Below, one piece after another: positions 11,201 through 21,519 of a stretch of 64,000 bases of DNA. The stretch is from the NCBI RefSeq assembly GCF_902459565.1, contig NZ_CABPSN010000011.1, positions 1 to 64,000 of the forward strand, written 5' to 3'. Position 1 is the first letter of the stretch. The number at the start of each line of letters is the position of its first letter. This stretch comes from Pandoraea aquatica. GTDB lineage: Bacteria; Pseudomonadota; Gammaproteobacteria; Burkholderiales; Burkholderiaceae. The notes below the pieces were generated by a model. It was not told the origin of the DNA. It saw nothing but the letters and a program-made list of their open reading frames with translations, and ran no database searches. Both the position numbers and the translations under genes were made by a program.

Positions 11201-12309
11201 GCACCAAGATCACCAAGGAATACCTGGCCGATCTGGACCGCTACCACTGGTTCGACATTCGTCTGGCAGAAGACGAAGGTGCGCAACAGCTCGAACAGAT
11301 CAAGGAATCGATCGAGCAGAAGCGTCACTCGTTCGACCTAGCTTTCGAAGAGAAGCGCAAGAAGCTCACCCAAGGCGACGAACTGCCGCCGGGCGTGCTG
11401 AAGATGGTCAAGGTGTACCTGGCGGTCAAGCGTCGTCTGCAGCCTGGCGACAAGATGGCCGGCCGTCACGGTAACAAGGGTGTGGTCTCGAAGATCGTGC
11501 CGATCGAGGATATGCCGTACATGGCCGATGGCCGTCCGGCAGACATCGTGCTCAACCCGCTCGGCGTGCCGTCGCGGATGAACGTGGGTCAGATTCTCGA
11601 ATCGCACCTCGGCTGGGCAGCGAAGGGTCTGGGTTGGCGTATCGGCGAAATGCTGCAAGCGCACACCAAGGTCCAGGAGCTTCGCAAGTTCCTGACGAAG
11701 ATCTACAACGAGAGCGGTCAGCAAGAAGATATCGACAGCCTGTCGGACGACGAAATCATGTCGTTGGCACGCAACCTGCAGAACGGCGTTCCGTTCGCGA
11801 CGCCGGTGTTCGATGGCGCACATGAAGAGGAAATCCGTCGCATGCTGGATCTGGCGTTCCCGGATCACATTGCGAAGGAACTCGGCATGACCCCGTCGAA
11901 GAACCAGGTCACGCTGTTCGACGGTCGCACTGGCGAAGCCTTCGAGCGTACGGTCACTTGCGGCTTCATGCACATGCTCAAGCTGCACCACTTGGTCGAC
12001 GACAAGATGCACGCCCGTTCGACCGGTCCGTACTCGCTGGTGACGCAACAGCCGTTGGGCGGTAAGGCTCAGTTCGGTGGTCAGCGCTTCGGTGAAATGG
12101 AAGTGTGGGCACTGGAAGCTTACGGCGCATCGTATGTGCTGCAGGAAATGCTGACGGTGAAGTCGGATGACGTGACGGGTCGTACGAAGGTGTACGAGAA
12201 CCTCGTCAAGGGCGATCACGTGATCGATGCCGGCATGCCGGAGTCGTTCAACGTGCTGGTCAAGGAAATCCGTTCGCTCGGTATCGATATCGACCTGGAG
12301 CGCGGTTAA
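8203..12309 (+). CDS. rpoB: DNA-directed RNA polymerase subunit beta
   Basis: Catalytic-core subunit, 1368 residues, a normal length for betaproteobacteria. The rifampicin region runs from about residue 513 ([21 protein letters not shown], then [17 protein letters not shown]) and carries the wild-type D, H and S positions. The active-site and C-terminal blocks [12 protein letters not shown] and the final [19 protein letters not shown] are present. The ATG follows a GGAG site. rpoC starts 26 nt later in the same operon. Confidence 0.99.
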   Translation: MHYSFTEKKRIRKSFAKRPTVHKVPFLLATQLASYTSFLQADALASERKPEGLQAAFSSIFPIVSHNGFARLEFVSYLLGTPAFDVKECQQRGLTFCSALRAKVRLVILDKESPNKPVVKEVKEQEVYMGEIPLMTSTGSFVINGTERVIVSQLHRSPGVFFEHDKGKTHSSGKLLFSARIIPYRGSWLDFEFDPKDILYFRVDRRRKMPVTILLKAIGLTPEQILANFFVFDNFKLMPEGAQMEFVPERLRGEVARFDITDREGKVIVQKDKRVNAKHIRDLENANTKFISVPEDYLLGRVLAKNVVDGDTGEVIANANDEITESVLLKLRESGVSDIQTLYTNDLDQGSYISATLRIDETADKTAARIAIYRMMRPGEPPTEDAVEALFNRLFYSEEAYDLSKVGRMKFNRRVGRDEVLGPMTLDDDDILATIKILVDLRNGRGEVDDIDHLGNRRVRCVGELAENQFRAGLVRVERAVKERLGQAESENLMPHDLINSKPISSAIREFFGSSQLSQFMDQTNPLSEITHKRRVSALGPGGLTRERAGFEVRDVHPTHYGRVCPIETPEGPNIGLINSLALYARLNEYGFLETPYRKVEDGKVTDQIDYLSAIEEGRYVIAQANASIGTSGELTDELVSSREAGETLMVTPDRIQYMDVAPSQIVSVAASLIPFLEHDDANRALMGSNMQRQAVPCLRPEKAVVGTGIERTVAVDSGTTVQAFRGGVVDYVDAGRVVIRVNDDEAVAGEVGVDIYNLIKYTRSNQNTNINQRPIVEVGDKVARGDVIADGASTDLGELALGQNMLIAFMPWNGYNFEDSILISERVVAEDRYTSIHIEELNVVARDTKLGPEEITRDISNLAEVQLSRLDESGIVYIGAEVEAGDVLVGKVTPKGETQLTPEEKLLRAIFGEKASDVKDTSLRVPSGMSGTVIDVQVFTREGIQRDKRAQQIIDDELKGYRLDLNDQLRIVEGDAFQRLERFLVGKTANGGPKKLAKGTKITKEYLADLDRYHWFDIRLAEDEGAQQLEQIKESIEQKRHSFDLAFEEKRKKLTQGDELPPGVLKMVKVYLAVKRRLQPGDKMAGRHGNKGVVSKIVPIEDMPYMADGRPADIVLNPLGVPSRMNVGQILESHLGWAAKGLGWRIGEMLQAHTKVQELRKFLTKIYNESGQQEDIDSLSDDEIMSLARNLQNGVPFATPVFDGAHEEEIRRMLDLAFPDHIAKELGMTPSKNQVTLFDGRTGEAFERTVTCGFMHMLKLHHLVDDKMHARSTGPYSLVTQQPLGGKAQFGGQRFGEMEVWALEAYGASYVLQEMLTVKSDDVTGRTKVYENLVKGDHVIDAGMPESFNVLVKEIRSLGIDIDLERG

Positions 12310-12335
12310 TCGCGTTCAGGCAACAGGAGAAAGCA

Positions 12336-15300
12336 ATGAAAGCTTTGCTCGATCTATTCAAGCAAGTCCAGCAGGACGAACAGTTCGACGCGATCAAGAT
12401 CGGTCTGGCTTCGCCGGACAAGATCCGCTCGTGGTCGTTCGGTGAAGTGAAGAAGCCGGAGACGATCAACTACCGGACCTTCAAGCCCGAGCGCGACGGT
12501 CTGTTCTGCGCCAAGATCTTCGGTCCGATCAAGGACTACGAGTGCCTTTGCGGCAAGTACAAGCGCCTGAAGCACCGTGGCGTGATCTGCGAGAAGTGCG
12601 GCGTTGAAGTGACGCTGGCCAAGGTGCGCCGTGAGCGCATGGGCCACATCGAACTGGCTTCGCCGGTTGCGCACATCTGGTTCCTGAAGTCGCTCCCGTC
12701 GCGTCTGGGCATGGTGCTCGACATGACGCTGCGCGACATCGAACGCGTGCTGTACTTCGAAGCATACGTGGTCCTCGAGCCGGGCATGACGCCGCTTAAG
12801 CGTTGCCAGATCATGACCGAAGAGGATTACTACAACAAGGTCGAGGAATACGGCGACGAATTCCGTGCCGAGATGGGCGCGGAAGGCGTGCGCGAACTGC
12901 TGCGCTCGATCGACATCGACGCACAGGTCGAGCATCTGCGCGCCGAGCTGCAAGCCACGGGCTCGGAAGCCAAGATCAAGAAGTACGCCAAGCGCCTGAA
13001 GGTTCTTGAGGCATTCCAGCGCTCGGGCATCAAGCCTGAGTGGATGGTGCTCGAAGTCCTGCCGGTGCTCCCGCCCGAGCTGCGCCCGCTGGTGCCGCTC
13101 GACGGTGGCCGCTTCGCGACCTCGGACCTGAACGATCTGTATCGCCGCGTCATCAACCGTAACAACCGTCTGAAGCGTCTGCTCGAGCTCAAGGCCCCGG
13201 ACATCATCGTGCGCAACGAAAAGCGCATGCTGCAAGAGTCCGTGGACTCGCTGCTCGACAACGGCCGTCGCGGTAAGGCGATGACCGGTGCGAACAAGCG
13301 CCCGCTCAAGTCGCTGGCCGACATGATCAAGGGTAAGAGCGGTCGTTTCCGTCAGAACTTGCTGGGTAAGCGCGTTGACTACTCGGGCCGTTCGGTGATT
13401 ACCGTGGGCCCGACGCTCAAGCTGCATCAGTGCGGTCTGCCGAAGCTGATGGCGCTCGAACTCTTCAAGCCGTTCATCTTCCACAAGCTGGAAGTGATGG
13501 GCGTGGCCACGACCATCAAGGCCGCGAAGAAGGAAGTCGAGAACCAGACGGCGGTGGTGTGGGACATCTTGGAAGATGTGATCCGCGAGCATCCGATCAT
13601 GCTGAACCGCGCACCGACGCTGCACCGCCTGGGTATTCAGGCGTTTGAGCCGGTGCTGATCGAAGGCAAGGCAATTCAGCTTCACCCGCTGGTTTGCGCG
13701 GCGTTCAACGCCGACTTCGACGGTGACCAGATGGCTGTTCACGTGCCGCTGTCGCTCGAAGCGCAGATGGAAGCGCGTACCCTGATGCTGGCCTCGAACA
13801 ACGTGTTGTTCCCGGCTAACGGCGATCCGTCGATCGTGCCGTCGCAGGATATCGTGCTGGGTCTGTACTACGCGACGCGCGACAAGATCAACGGCCGCGG
13901 CGAAGGCCTGTCGTTCATCGACGTGTCCGAAGTGCTGCGTGCGTACGACAACAAGGAAGTCGAACTGGCTTCGCGCGTGAACGTGCGTATTACGGAGTAC
14001 CTGGTCGACGCGGAAACGGGCGAGAAGACGCCGAAGATCACGCTGTACCCGACGACTGTCGGCCGCGCGATCCTGTCGGAAATTCTGCCGCCGGGCCTGC
14101 CGTTCTCGGTGCTGAACAAGTCGCTCAAGAAGAAGGAAATCTCGAAGCTGATCAACACGGCATTCCGCCGTTGCGGTCTGCGCGAGACGGTGATCTTCGT
14201 CGACAAGCTGATGCAGTCGGGCTTCAAGCTCGCAACGCGTGCCGGTATCTCGATCTGCGTCGACGACATGCTCGTGCCGACGAAGAAGGAAGAGCTGATC
14301 GGCGAAGCGTCGAAGAAGGTCAAGGAATACGACCGTCAGTACATGTCGGGTCTGGTCACGTCGCAAGAGCGTTACAACAACGTCGTGGACATTTGGGGTG
14401 CTACCGGTGACGCCGTGGGTAAGGCGATGATGGAGCAGCTCTCGAAGGAAAAGACCACCGACCGCGATGGCAACGTCGTGGATCAGGAGTCGTTCAACTC
14501 GATTTACATGATGGCCGACTCCGGTGCTCGCGGTTCGAGCGCCCAGATTCGCCAGCTCGCCGGTATGCGTGGCCTGATGGCCAAGCCGGACGGCTCGATT
14601 ATCGAGACGCCGATTACCGCGAACTTCCGCGAAGGCCTGAACGTGTTGCAGTACTTCATCTCGACCCACGGTGCACGTAAGGGTCTGGCCGATACGGCAC
14701 TGAAGACGGCAAACTCGGGTTACCTGACGCGTCGTCTGGTCGACGTGACGCAGGATCTGGTCGTGGTCGAAGACGATTGCGGCACGAGCAACGGCGTGGC
14801 GATGAAGGCGCTGGTCGAGGGCGGTGAAGTGGTCGAAGCCCTGCGTGACCGTATCCTGGGTCGCGTGGCTGTCGCTGACGTCGTGAATCCGGAAACGCAA
14901 GAGACGGTGTACGAAGCCGGTACGCTGCTCGACGAAGACATCGTCGAGAACATCGAAGCGCTGGGTATCGACGAAGTGCGCGTGCGCACGCCGCTGACCT
15001 GCGATACGCGTTTCGGTCTGTGCGCACTGTGCTATGGCCGTGACCTGGGTCGCGGTACGCGTGTGAACGTCGGCGAAGCTGTCGGCGTGATCGCAGCACA
15101 GTCGATCGGTGAGCCGGGCACGCAGCTGACGATGCGTACGTTCCACATCGGTGGTGCGGCATCGCGTGCGGCAGTGGCCTCGTCGATCGAAGCCAAGTCG
15201 AACGGTACGGTTCGCTTCACGGCGACCATGCGTTACGTGACGAATGGCCGCGGCGAGCAGATCGCGATCTCGCGTTCGGGTGAAGTCCTGATCACGGACG

Positions 15301-16547
15301 ATCACGGTCGTGAGCGCGAGCGTCACAAGGTGCCGTACGGCGCGACGCTGCTGCAACTGGACGGCGCACAGGTCAAGGCCGGTGCCCAACTGGGTACGTG
15401 GGATCCGCTGACGCGCCCGATCATTACCGAACACGGCGGTTTCGCCAAGTTCGAGAACGTCGAGGAAGGTGTCACGGTTGCCAAGCAGATCGACGATGTG
15501 ACGGGTCTGTCCACGCTGGTCGTGATCGATCCGAAGCGTCGTGGTCCGGCGTCGAAGAACGTGCGTCCGCAGGTCAAGCTGCTCGACGAGAACGGTGTGG
15601 AAGTGAAGATCCCGGGTACGGATCACCCGGTGACGATCGGCTTCCAGGTCGGCGCACTGATCACCATCAAGGATGGTCAGCAAGTGCCGGTGGGTGAAGT
15701 GCTCGCACGTATCCCGACCGAAGCGCAAAAGACTCGCGACATTACCGGGGGTCTGCCGCGCGTGGCCGAACTGTTCGAAGCACGTGCACCGAAGGACGCC
15801 GGCATTCTGGCCGAAGTCACGGGTACGACGTCGTTCGGTAAGGACACGAAGGGCAAGCAGCGTCTGGTCATTACCGATCTGGACGGCAACCAGCACGAAT
15901 TCCTGATTCCGAAGGAAAAGCAGGTGCTGGTGCACGACGGTCAGGTGGTGAACAAGGGCGAAATGATCGTGGACGGCCCGGCCGACCCGCACGACATCCT
16001 GCGTCTGCAGGGTATCGAAGCGCTGTCGCGCTACATCGTCGATGAAGTGCAGGACGTGTACCGCTTGCAGGGTGTGAAGATTAACGACAAGCACATCGAG
16101 GTGATCGTTCGCCAGATGCTGCGTCGTGTGCAGATCACCGACAACGGCGATACGCGCTTCATCATCGGCGAACAGGTCGAGCGTTCGGACATGCTCTACG
16201 AGAACGACGCCATGAACGCCGCGGACAAGCGTCCGGCGCAGTACGAGAACGTGCTGCTGGGTATTACGAAGGCGTCGCTGTCGACGGATTCGTTCATCTC
16301 GGCGGCATCGTTCCAGGAAACGACGCGCGTGCTGACCGAAGCCGCCATCATGGGCAAGAAGGACGACCTGCGTGGCCTGAAGGAAAACGTCATCGTTGGC
16401 CGTCTGATCCCGGCAGGTACCGGTCTGGCGTATCACAAGGCCCGCAAGGCCCGCGAATCGTCGGATCGCGAGCGTCACGACCAGATCGCTCTGGAAGAGG
16501 CGTTTGCCCCGATCCCCACTTCGGTGGAAGAGCCGACGGCAGAGTAA
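12336..16547 (+). CDS. rpoC: DNA-directed RNA polymerase subunit beta'
   Basis: The catalytic subunit, 1403 residues. The N-terminal zinc-binding cysteines [19 protein letters not shown] (about 70-88) are followed by the Mg-binding NADFDGD at residues 458-464 and the bridge/trigger region [17 protein letters not shown] second cysteine cluster contains [12 protein letters not shown]. The C terminus ends in acidic EEPTAE. The start has AGGAG 10 nt upstream. A strong terminator follows. Confidence 0.99.
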   Translation: MKALLDLFKQVQQDEQFDAIKIGLASPDKIRSWSFGEVKKPETINYRTFKPERDGLFCAKIFGPIKDYECLCGKYKRLKHRGVICEKCGVEVTLAKVRRERMGHIELASPVAHIWFLKSLPSRLGMVLDMTLRDIERVLYFEAYVVLEPGMTPLKRCQIMTEEDYYNKVEEYGDEFRAEMGAEGVRELLRSIDIDAQVEHLRAELQATGSEAKIKKYAKRLKVLEAFQRSGIKPEWMVLEVLPVLPPELRPLVPLDGGRFATSDLNDLYRRVINRNNRLKRLLELKAPDIIVRNEKRMLQESVDSLLDNGRRGKAMTGANKRPLKSLADMIKGKSGRFRQNLLGKRVDYSGRSVITVGPTLKLHQCGLPKLMALELFKPFIFHKLEVMGVATTIKAAKKEVENQTAVVWDILEDVIREHPIMLNRAPTLHRLGIQAFEPVLIEGKAIQLHPLVCAAFNADFDGDQMAVHVPLSLEAQMEARTLMLASNNVLFPANGDPSIVPSQDIVLGLYYATRDKINGRGEGLSFIDVSEVLRAYDNKEVELASRVNVRITEYLVDAETGEKTPKITLYPTTVGRAILSEILPPGLPFSVLNKSLKKKEISKLINTAFRRCGLRETVIFVDKLMQSGFKLATRAGISICVDDMLVPTKKEELIGEASKKVKEYDRQYMSGLVTSQERYNNVVDIWGATGDAVGKAMMEQLSKEKTTDRDGNVVDQESFNSIYMMADSGARGSSAQIRQLAGMRGLMAKPDGSIIETPITANFREGLNVLQYFISTHGARKGLADTALKTANSGYLTRRLVDVTQDLVVVEDDCGTSNGVAMKALVEGGEVVEALRDRILGRVAVADVVNPETQETVYEAGTLLDEDIVENIEALGIDEVRVRTPLTCDTRFGLCALCYGRDLGRGTRVNVGEAVGVIAAQSIGEPGTQLTMRTFHIGGAASRAAVASSIEAKSNGTVRFTATMRYVTNGRGEQIAISRSGEVLITDDHGRERERHKVPYGATLLQLDGAQVKAGAQLGTWDPLTRPIITEHGGFAKFENVEEGVTVAKQIDDVTGLSTLVVIDPKRRGPASKNVRPQVKLLDENGVEVKIPGTDHPVTIGFQVGALITIKDGQQVPVGEVLARIPTEAQKTRDITGGLPRVAELFEARAPKDAGILAEVTGTTSFGKDTKGKQRLVITDLDGNQHEFLIPKEKQVLVHDGQVVNKGEMIVDGPADPHDILRLQGIEALSRYIVDEVQDVYRLQGVKINDKHIEVIVRQMLRRVQITDNGDTRFIIGEQVERSDMLYENDAMNAADKRPAQYENVLLGITKASLSTDSFISAASFQETTRVLTEAAIMGKKDDLRGLKENVIVGRLIPAGTGLAYHKARKARESSDRERHDQIALEEAFAPIPTSVEEPTAE

Positions 16548-16622
16548 GCCGGACGCGGGCGGCGCTGGCGCAAGCCGGCACCGCCGATCTGGCACTACGC
16601 TGTATCGCTGTACCGTTGTACG

Positions 16623-16658
16623 AAAGCGGCACCCTTTGCGGGGTGCCGCTTTTCTTTT
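16623..16658 (+). terminator. Intrinsic terminator of the rplJL-rpoBC unit
   Basis: AAAGCGGCACCC (16623-16634) pairs perfectly with GGGTGCCGCTTT (16641-16652), followed by TCTTTT. It marks the end of the core block and the border with the accessory interval. Confidence 0.93.
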
Positions 16659-16742
16659 GCGCGACGGTAAAACGTGGCCGCGACGCCAGTCCGAGACCAA
16701 CTTCCGTCATCGCAATGTCGTTTTAAGTGTTTGAAATGACGA

Positions 16743-16748
16743 TATAAT
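16743..16748 (+). promoter_or_regulatory. Possible -10 box upstream of manC
   Basis: A perfect TATAAT lies 47 bp before the manC start. No good -35 is visible at 17 bp (GTTTTA). Probable but not certain. Confidence 0.45.
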
Positions 16749-16794
16749 TTTCGCTTCCCTATGCGATGTGGCGTAACTTTCTACGAACCGGAAT

Positions 16795-18219
16795 ATGGCG
16801 ATAACTCCTGTAATTCTGTGCGGCGGTAGTGGTACACGTTTGTGGCCTTTGTCGCGAGCCAGCTATCCAAAGCAGTATCTCGCGCTCGCCGGTTCGGACA
16901 CATTGCTCCAGCAGACGGTCAAGCGCGTCGGCGCGCTCGACAGCGTGGCCGCCCCGCTGATCATCTCCAATAACGAACAACGCTTCCTCGTGGCCGAACA
17001 GCTGCGTGCCATCGACACGACGCCGGGCGCGATCGTGCTCGAACCCGTGGCACGCAACACCGCACCGGCGGTCGCGGCGGCGGCGCTGGTGGCGCTGCGT
17101 CAGGACGCCGACGCCACGTTGCTCGTGCTGCCCTCCGATCACGCCATCGCGAACGAGACCAAGTTTCTCGAAGCGGTGCGTGCGGCCAAGACGCTCGCCG
17201 ACGACGGCTATCTCGTCACCTTCGGCATTCCGCCGACGTCTCCCCATACGGGTTACGGCTACATTCGCCGTGGTGCCGCCACGCAGGTGTGCGCGAGCGG
17301 TTTCAACATCGACCAGTTCGTCGAGAAGCCGGACGCCGATAAGGCCGCCGCCCTCATCGCCGCCGGCAACTGCTACTGGAACAGTGGCATGTTCATGTTC
17401 AAGGCGTCGGCCTATCTCGACGAACTCGAACGTCTTGCCCCGGCGATGCTCAAGCAGGTGAAGGCGGCCGTCGAGCAGGGGGCAGTGGATATCGACTTCT
17501 TCCGTCTGGACAAGGCGAGCCTCGAAGCGTGTCCGTCTGACTCCATCGACTATGCCGTCATGGAGAAAGCGAAACGCGCCGCCGTGGTGGATGCCGACGG
17601 TCTGGGATGGAACGACATCGGCTCGTGGTCGGCAGTCGCGGAGATTGCCGAGCGTGACGAGAACGGCAATAGCCTGATCGGTGACGTGGTGACGCACGGC
17701 GTGAAGAACAGCTATGTGCGTGGCGAGAGCCGGATGGTCGCGGCCATCGGCGTCGAGAACCTCGTGATCGTGGAAACACCGGATGTGGTGCTGGTCACGT
17801 CGAAGGATCGCGTGCAGGACGTCAAGCGCGTGGTCGAGACGCTGATCGCCGAAGGCCGTTCTGAGTCGGTGTTCCATCAGCGCGTGTTCCGGCCGTGGGG
17901 CGATTACGAAGGCATTTGCGTGGGCGACCGCTTCCAGGTGAAGAAGATCGTCGTGAAGCCGGGCGCTTCGCTGAGCTTGCAGATGCACTTCCACCGCTCG
18001 GAGCACTGGATCGTGGTGAAGGGCACGGCGCGTGTGGTGAACGGCGACACGACGACGCTGCTGACCGAGAACCAGTCGACGTACATTCCGCTGGGCACGA
18101 CGCACCGTCTCGAAAACCCCGGCCGCGTGCCGCTCGAACTGATCGAAGTGCAGTCCGGTGCGTATCTGGGCGAAGACGATATCGTCCGCTTCCAGGACGA
18201 CTACGGCCGCACGAAGTAA
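16795..18219 (+). CDS. manC: Mannose-1-phosphate guanylyltransferase / mannose-6-phosphate isomerase
   Basis: It makes GDP-mannose from mannose 1-phosphate and GTP, a precursor for exopolysaccharide, O-antigen or fucose. The 474 residues fit the bifunctional type II family. The N-terminal nucleotidyltransferase has the signature LCGGSGTRLWPLSRASYPKQ (about residues 7-26) and FVEKPDADKA. The C-terminal cupin isomerase domain has PWGDYEGI, KKIVVKPGASLSLQMHFHR and EHWIVVKGTARV, including the metal-binding Q/H residues. No other polysaccharide gene is adjacent. It is the first gene after the rpoC terminator. Confidence 0.95.
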   Translation: MAITPVILCGGSGTRLWPLSRASYPKQYLALAGSDTLLQQTVKRVGALDSVAAPLIISNNEQRFLVAEQLRAIDTTPGAIVLEPVARNTAPAVAAAALVALRQDADATLLVLPSDHAIANETKFLEAVRAAKTLADDGYLVTFGIPPTSPHTGYGYIRRGAATQVCASGFNIDQFVEKPDADKAAALIAAGNCYWNSGMFMFKASAYLDELERLAPAMLKQVKAAVEQGAVDIDFFRLDKASLEACPSDSIDYAVMEKAKRAAVVDADGLGWNDIGSWSAVAEIAERDENGNSLIGDVVTHGVKNSYVRGESRMVAAIGVENLVIVETPDVVLVTSKDRVQDVKRVVETLIAEGRSESVFHQRVFRPWGDYEGICVGDRFQVKKIVVKPGASLSLQMHFHRSEHWIVVKGTARVVNGDTTTLLTENQSTYIPLGTTHRLENPGRVPLELIEVQSGAYLGEDDIVRFQDDYGRTK

Positions 18220-18245
18220 GCACAAAGCAAGCATCGGGCAGTCCC

Positions 18246-18269
18246 GCTCGCCCCGGCCAAGGGGCGAGC
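18246..18269 (+). terminator. Hairpin after manC
   Basis: GCTCGCCCC (18246-18254) pairs perfectly with GGGGCGAGC (18261-18269), loop GGCCAA. There is no T run after it, so it may protect the manC mRNA end or assist Rho rather than terminate by itself. Confidence 0.45.
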
Positions 18270-18336
18270 CGCATGACGAAGGCACGCGCAGCACACAAGA
18301 CGTTGTTCGATAAATCACGAATGACACGGGGCAGCG

Positions 18337-21300
18337 ATGAGCGAGGGGGCGAAGGCACGAAGGCCAGCGGTGAATGTGCGTCAGGCGGGCGTGCCGGTCG
18401 TCGGTGATGCCTCCGCCGCGACACCCGCGCTCGTCGATAATCGCCCGATCAGCCGCGCTCACGCGCAAATGCGAACCACCATCGACGCCAGCCCGCGCAC
18501 CCGCGCGGTAGCGCAGCAGCAGGCGCTGGCGTCACCGTCGCCGCCCCCGTCGTCACCCGCCCCCATCCAGCGCGTCATCGATTTCTCGGCTGACGTCGAG
18601 CGGCAGTACACCAAAGACGCCTTTCTGACGAAGCTCATGCACGTCAGTGAGCTGACTTTTGACGAGATTCGGCGGACATGGATCGCCGCCGAAAAATCCG
18701 CAGAGCACATCACACTGCCGGACAACATCGAACTGGCCTGGGCCATGCTGGCGCCGTTCCGGCCCAAGCCGCCGAGACGCCGGGGCGCCAAACCCCGTGC
18801 GCTGCCCCAATACCCCCAAAACGACGTCCGCCTGCTCGATCAGGCCGCCAGCGCCATTCCGATGACGTCGCGTTTCGACGTGGGCAAACATCAGGCCGCC
18901 ATCAGCAGCCACTTCCAGACGATTTTTCCGCCCGCGAAAGAGGAGTCGGAGGAAGCGCAGCAGCCCTGGAACCCCGAAGAGCCCGGCGAGTTCGAGGAGC
19001 ATTTGTCCACGGTCGACTTCACGACGTGGGACAACCTGGCGCCCAAACAGAAGGGCGTGCTGCTGCGTCACCGGAACAATCCGAAGCTGCTGATGCGCGA
19101 GCTGAAAAACCTCGTCGCGCACACGTCGGACGACATGAGCGACTACCTCATCGCGCTCTACAGTCATCTCGCCGCGTTACGGGGAGACGCTCGTGCCGTG
19201 GGCGCGGAGGCTGGGCTGCACGACGAAGGCGAATACCTTCAGAGGATCGTCGACATCCGAAGCGGGAAGGCGCTGGGTTCCGAACCGTACAAACCGCCGA
19301 AATACAGTCAGGTGTCGTCCATCGACTGGACCGATAGGGACGAGCTGGTCGAGGATCATCCGTTCCTGCGTCAGCGAAGCGAGCAGTTGTACAAGCATCT
19401 GGACGCGCGGCGCGACAGGAATGCGCTGGATGTTCTCACCAAGTGGGCGTCGCCGGCCACGGGGGTGCAGAAGAACAACGTGGGCATGGATGTCGGCCTC
19501 TCGGCCAAGAGCCGCACGCCGGGCCATGCAGGCGACGACATCGCGTTGCTGGATTCGACGCTCGCACGGATTGCACCCATCGAAGGCACGCTTTACGCCG
19601 CCTATCCGAGAAACGATTCGCTCCAGCCGGGCCGACTGTTCAGTCAGGGCACACCGCTGAGTGCAAGCGAATCCGCCGGCGGCACGGTCGCGTTTTCGAA
19701 GGGCGGCATGAAGAAGAAAGGTGACCTGATGGATCGCTATCGCATCTACGCCAAGGGCATGAACGGCATTCCGATCAGCCCCGTCGCGCCGGATATCGGG
19801 CACGGGCAGCGGGAGGTCGTCTTTCGGGCGAGTGCGACGTTCAAGGTGCTCACCGTTGAGGAAGGCAACTTCGGCGCGGGCGTCACACGGCTCGTGACGA
19901 TGGTCGAGCAAGGCGAGTCGACCTCGCAGATCGATGCCGTCAAGCAAAGTCAGGAAGCGCTGCTCAACCGCAACGACCGGTGGCTGACACAGCTCGACGA
20001 CGTGGACATCGATCAGCGCACGCAATCGTGGTTCATCTCCAACAGCACGGGCGGCACCGTGGAGGGGCAGCGCGACGCAAGCTTCGCGTTTCCGTACGGG
20101 AAGAAGACCGCACAGGCATGGCACGACGTCATTACCGACAATGGCATCGATATCTGGTCGATAGAAGGATTCCGCACGGTCGCCGCACGCCTGGCGGGCG
20201 AGACCCGCAGCGAGGTTGAGTTCATCACGCAGGATGACGAGCCGTCATTCTGGGGGGCACCGGCGAAACTGTCGTCTCCGGAGCGCAAGGCGTTGACCGG
20301 ACACGGCCTCTCGGTGACGAGCGCGAAGGGTAAAGGTAACAAGGGCCTGTTCAATGTGAGTTACCGGCAAGAGGACAAGGCATCGGCACTTGGCGAACTG
20401 CTTGCGCAAAGCAAGAAAGCGTTCGATGCCATTCTCGCCCCGAAGCCCAAACCGAAAGGACGTCTGCGGATCGATCCCGAAACGCAAACGGAAAACGACA
20501 TTGCCCGGCTGGCGGCACGTGTTCAGCAGCAGATCAGCGTGCTGCATCCGCTGCACGATACCAACGGGCGCGTGAGTCGCGCCTACGCGTATCTGATTCT
20601 TCGTCGTGCGGGATATGGCGACAAGCCGCTACGGTTGTTCGATCAGGACAAGGACCAGACCACGTCGCGTGCAGACTGGGAAAACCAGTTCGCCAGCTAT
20701 CAGCCGGAGGAAGAGGACGAAAACGACTGGTCGACGAGTTCCGGTCCGGTGACGGACATGGGCGGCGCTCGCAGCTTCATCGGCACGTTGGCGGGCGGCA
20801 CGATGCCCTATCGGCTATCGGAAGTCGAGAAAGAGGAAAGGACGCTCAGTGCTCAGCGGGACATCGATGACCGCGACCTGTGGGTCGAGGAGGAGATGCT
20901 GGCGTTTGCGTCGCACCGACCGCCCTGGCTACCCCCCGAGTTGGGATTGGAGATGGACGCATTCGTCGCGTCCGACCTGAAGCGCAGGGAAGAGGAGGAA
21001 GAAGAGGCGCAGCAGGAGAAGACGGGCAAAAGGAACAAGAAGAAGCGGGTACGCGCGACGCCGTCGACAAAGCCGAAACGCTATGCCGATGCGGTGGCGC
21101 TTCAGCATCGGGTGACGATTGCGGTATCGAACAGGATTCAGTCCAGTCTTAACCGGAAGCGAAACTTCGACGAGGTCGAGGAGCAGAGTGCATCGGAGGA
21201 AGACGTTTCGGACCGGGACGACAGCGCGTCGGATATCGAGGACGATGAAGAGGTGCACTTCTCGGCCCGTCGCGTGGTTGTTGGCCGGCGTGGTCGACAT

Positions 21301-21462
21301 GGCGGCCGTCATCTTCCGCAAGCATCGGACGACACCGATGACGACGCATACGAAGCGGACCACGACGAGCACGACGAACAGGACGAGGACGACGAGGAGA
21401 AGGACCCGGACTACCGGCCCGGCAACCAGAGGACGTACAAGAAGCCGAGGCGCGGTCGATAA
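18337..21462 (+). CDS. Large putative secreted toxin: DNRP/PIQR leader, ART-like segment, Fic-like motif
   Basis: This 1041-residue protein has no family I recognise over its full length. Visible parts: residues 34-81 carry DNRP, QMRTTIDASPRTRAVAQQQAL and PIQRVI. This disordered leader style is common in toxins linked to extracellular contractile injection systems. About 418-500 may be ADP-ribosyltransferase-like: R425 in LYAAYPR, S442-A-S444 and Q491-R-E493 followed by VVF. Residues 737-748 read HPLHDTNGRVSR, close to the Fic motif HPFx(D/E)GNGRxxR but with F to L and G to T. The last 140 residues alternate basic clusters (KRNKKKRVR, KKPRRGR) with long Asp/Glu runs. It has no signal peptide or membrane segment. 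No immunity gene or secretion cluster is adjacent. Leader assignment is moderately confident, Fic fairly, ART weak. Confidence 0.6.
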   Translation: MSEGAKARRPAVNVRQAGVPVVGDASAATPALVDNRPISRAHAQMRTTIDASPRTRAVAQQQALASPSPPPSSPAPIQRVIDFSADVERQYTKDAFLTKLMHVSELTFDEIRRTWIAAEKSAEHITLPDNIELAWAMLAPFRPKPPRRRGAKPRALPQYPQNDVRLLDQAASAIPMTSRFDVGKHQAAISSHFQTIFPPAKEESEEAQQPWNPEEPGEFEEHLSTVDFTTWDNLAPKQKGVLLRHRNNPKLLMRELKNLVAHTSDDMSDYLIALYSHLAALRGDARAVGAEAGLHDEGEYLQRIVDIRSGKALGSEPYKPPKYSQVSSIDWTDRDELVEDHPFLRQRSEQLYKHLDARRDRNALDVLTKWASPATGVQKNNVGMDVGLSAKSRTPGHAGDDIALLDSTLARIAPIEGTLYAAYPRNDSLQPGRLFSQGTPLSASESAGGTVAFSKGGMKKKGDLMDRYRIYAKGMNGIPISPVAPDIGHGQREVVFRASATFKVLTVEEGNFGAGVTRLVTMVEQGESTSQIDAVKQSQEALLNRNDRWLTQLDDVDIDQRTQSWFISNSTGGTVEGQRDASFAFPYGKKTAQAWHDVITDNGIDIWSIEGFRTVAARLAGETRSEVEFITQDDEPSFWGAPAKLSSPERKALTGHGLSVTSAKGKGNKGLFNVSYRQEDKASALGELLAQSKKAFDAILAPKPKPKGRLRIDPETQTENDIARLAARVQQQISVLHPLHDTNGRVSRAYAYLILRRAGYGDKPLRLFDQDKDQTTSRADWENQFASYQPEEEDENDWSTSSGPVTDMGGARSFIGTLAGGTMPYRLSEVEKEERTLSAQRDIDDRDLWVEEEMLAFASHRPPWLPPELGLEMDAFVASDLKRREEEEEEAQQEKTGKRNKKKRVRATPSTKPKRYADAVALQHRVTIAVSNRIQSSLNRKRNFDEVEEQSASEEDVSDRDDSASDIEDDEEVHFSARRVVVGRRGRHGGRHLPQASDDTDDDAYEADHDEHDEQDEDDEEKDPDYRPGNQRTYKKPRRGR

Positions 21463-21498
21463 AAAAGCCCCGCCGTCGAATCGAGGGCGGGGCTTTTT
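21462..21498. terminator. Bidirectional intrinsic terminator
   Basis: AAAAAGCCCCGCC pairs with GGCGGGGCTTTTT around 11 nt. With an A run on one side and a T run on the other it can end both the toxin transcript on the plus strand and the TonB-receptor transcript on the minus strand (stop at 21520). Confidence 0.92.
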
Positions 21499-21519
21499 GC
21501 TGAGCGCAGGGAACGTCGA

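Noticed and set aside
7861-11328. A 1155-codon open frame on the strand opposite rpoB
   Set aside because: It is a by-product of GC-rich codon use in rpoB: no ribosome binding site, His/Arg-rich composition, and no family resemblance. The sense frame is certain.
12354-16700. A 1448-codon open frame opposite rpoC
   Set aside because: Same reason: mirror of rpoC codon bias; composition rich in Arg, His and Leu without structure.
18337-21462. Type VI Rhs/VgrG or PAAR-linked effector
   Set aside because: No YD repeats, PAAR or MIX-like motif seen; the DNRP/PIQR-type leader points elsewhere.
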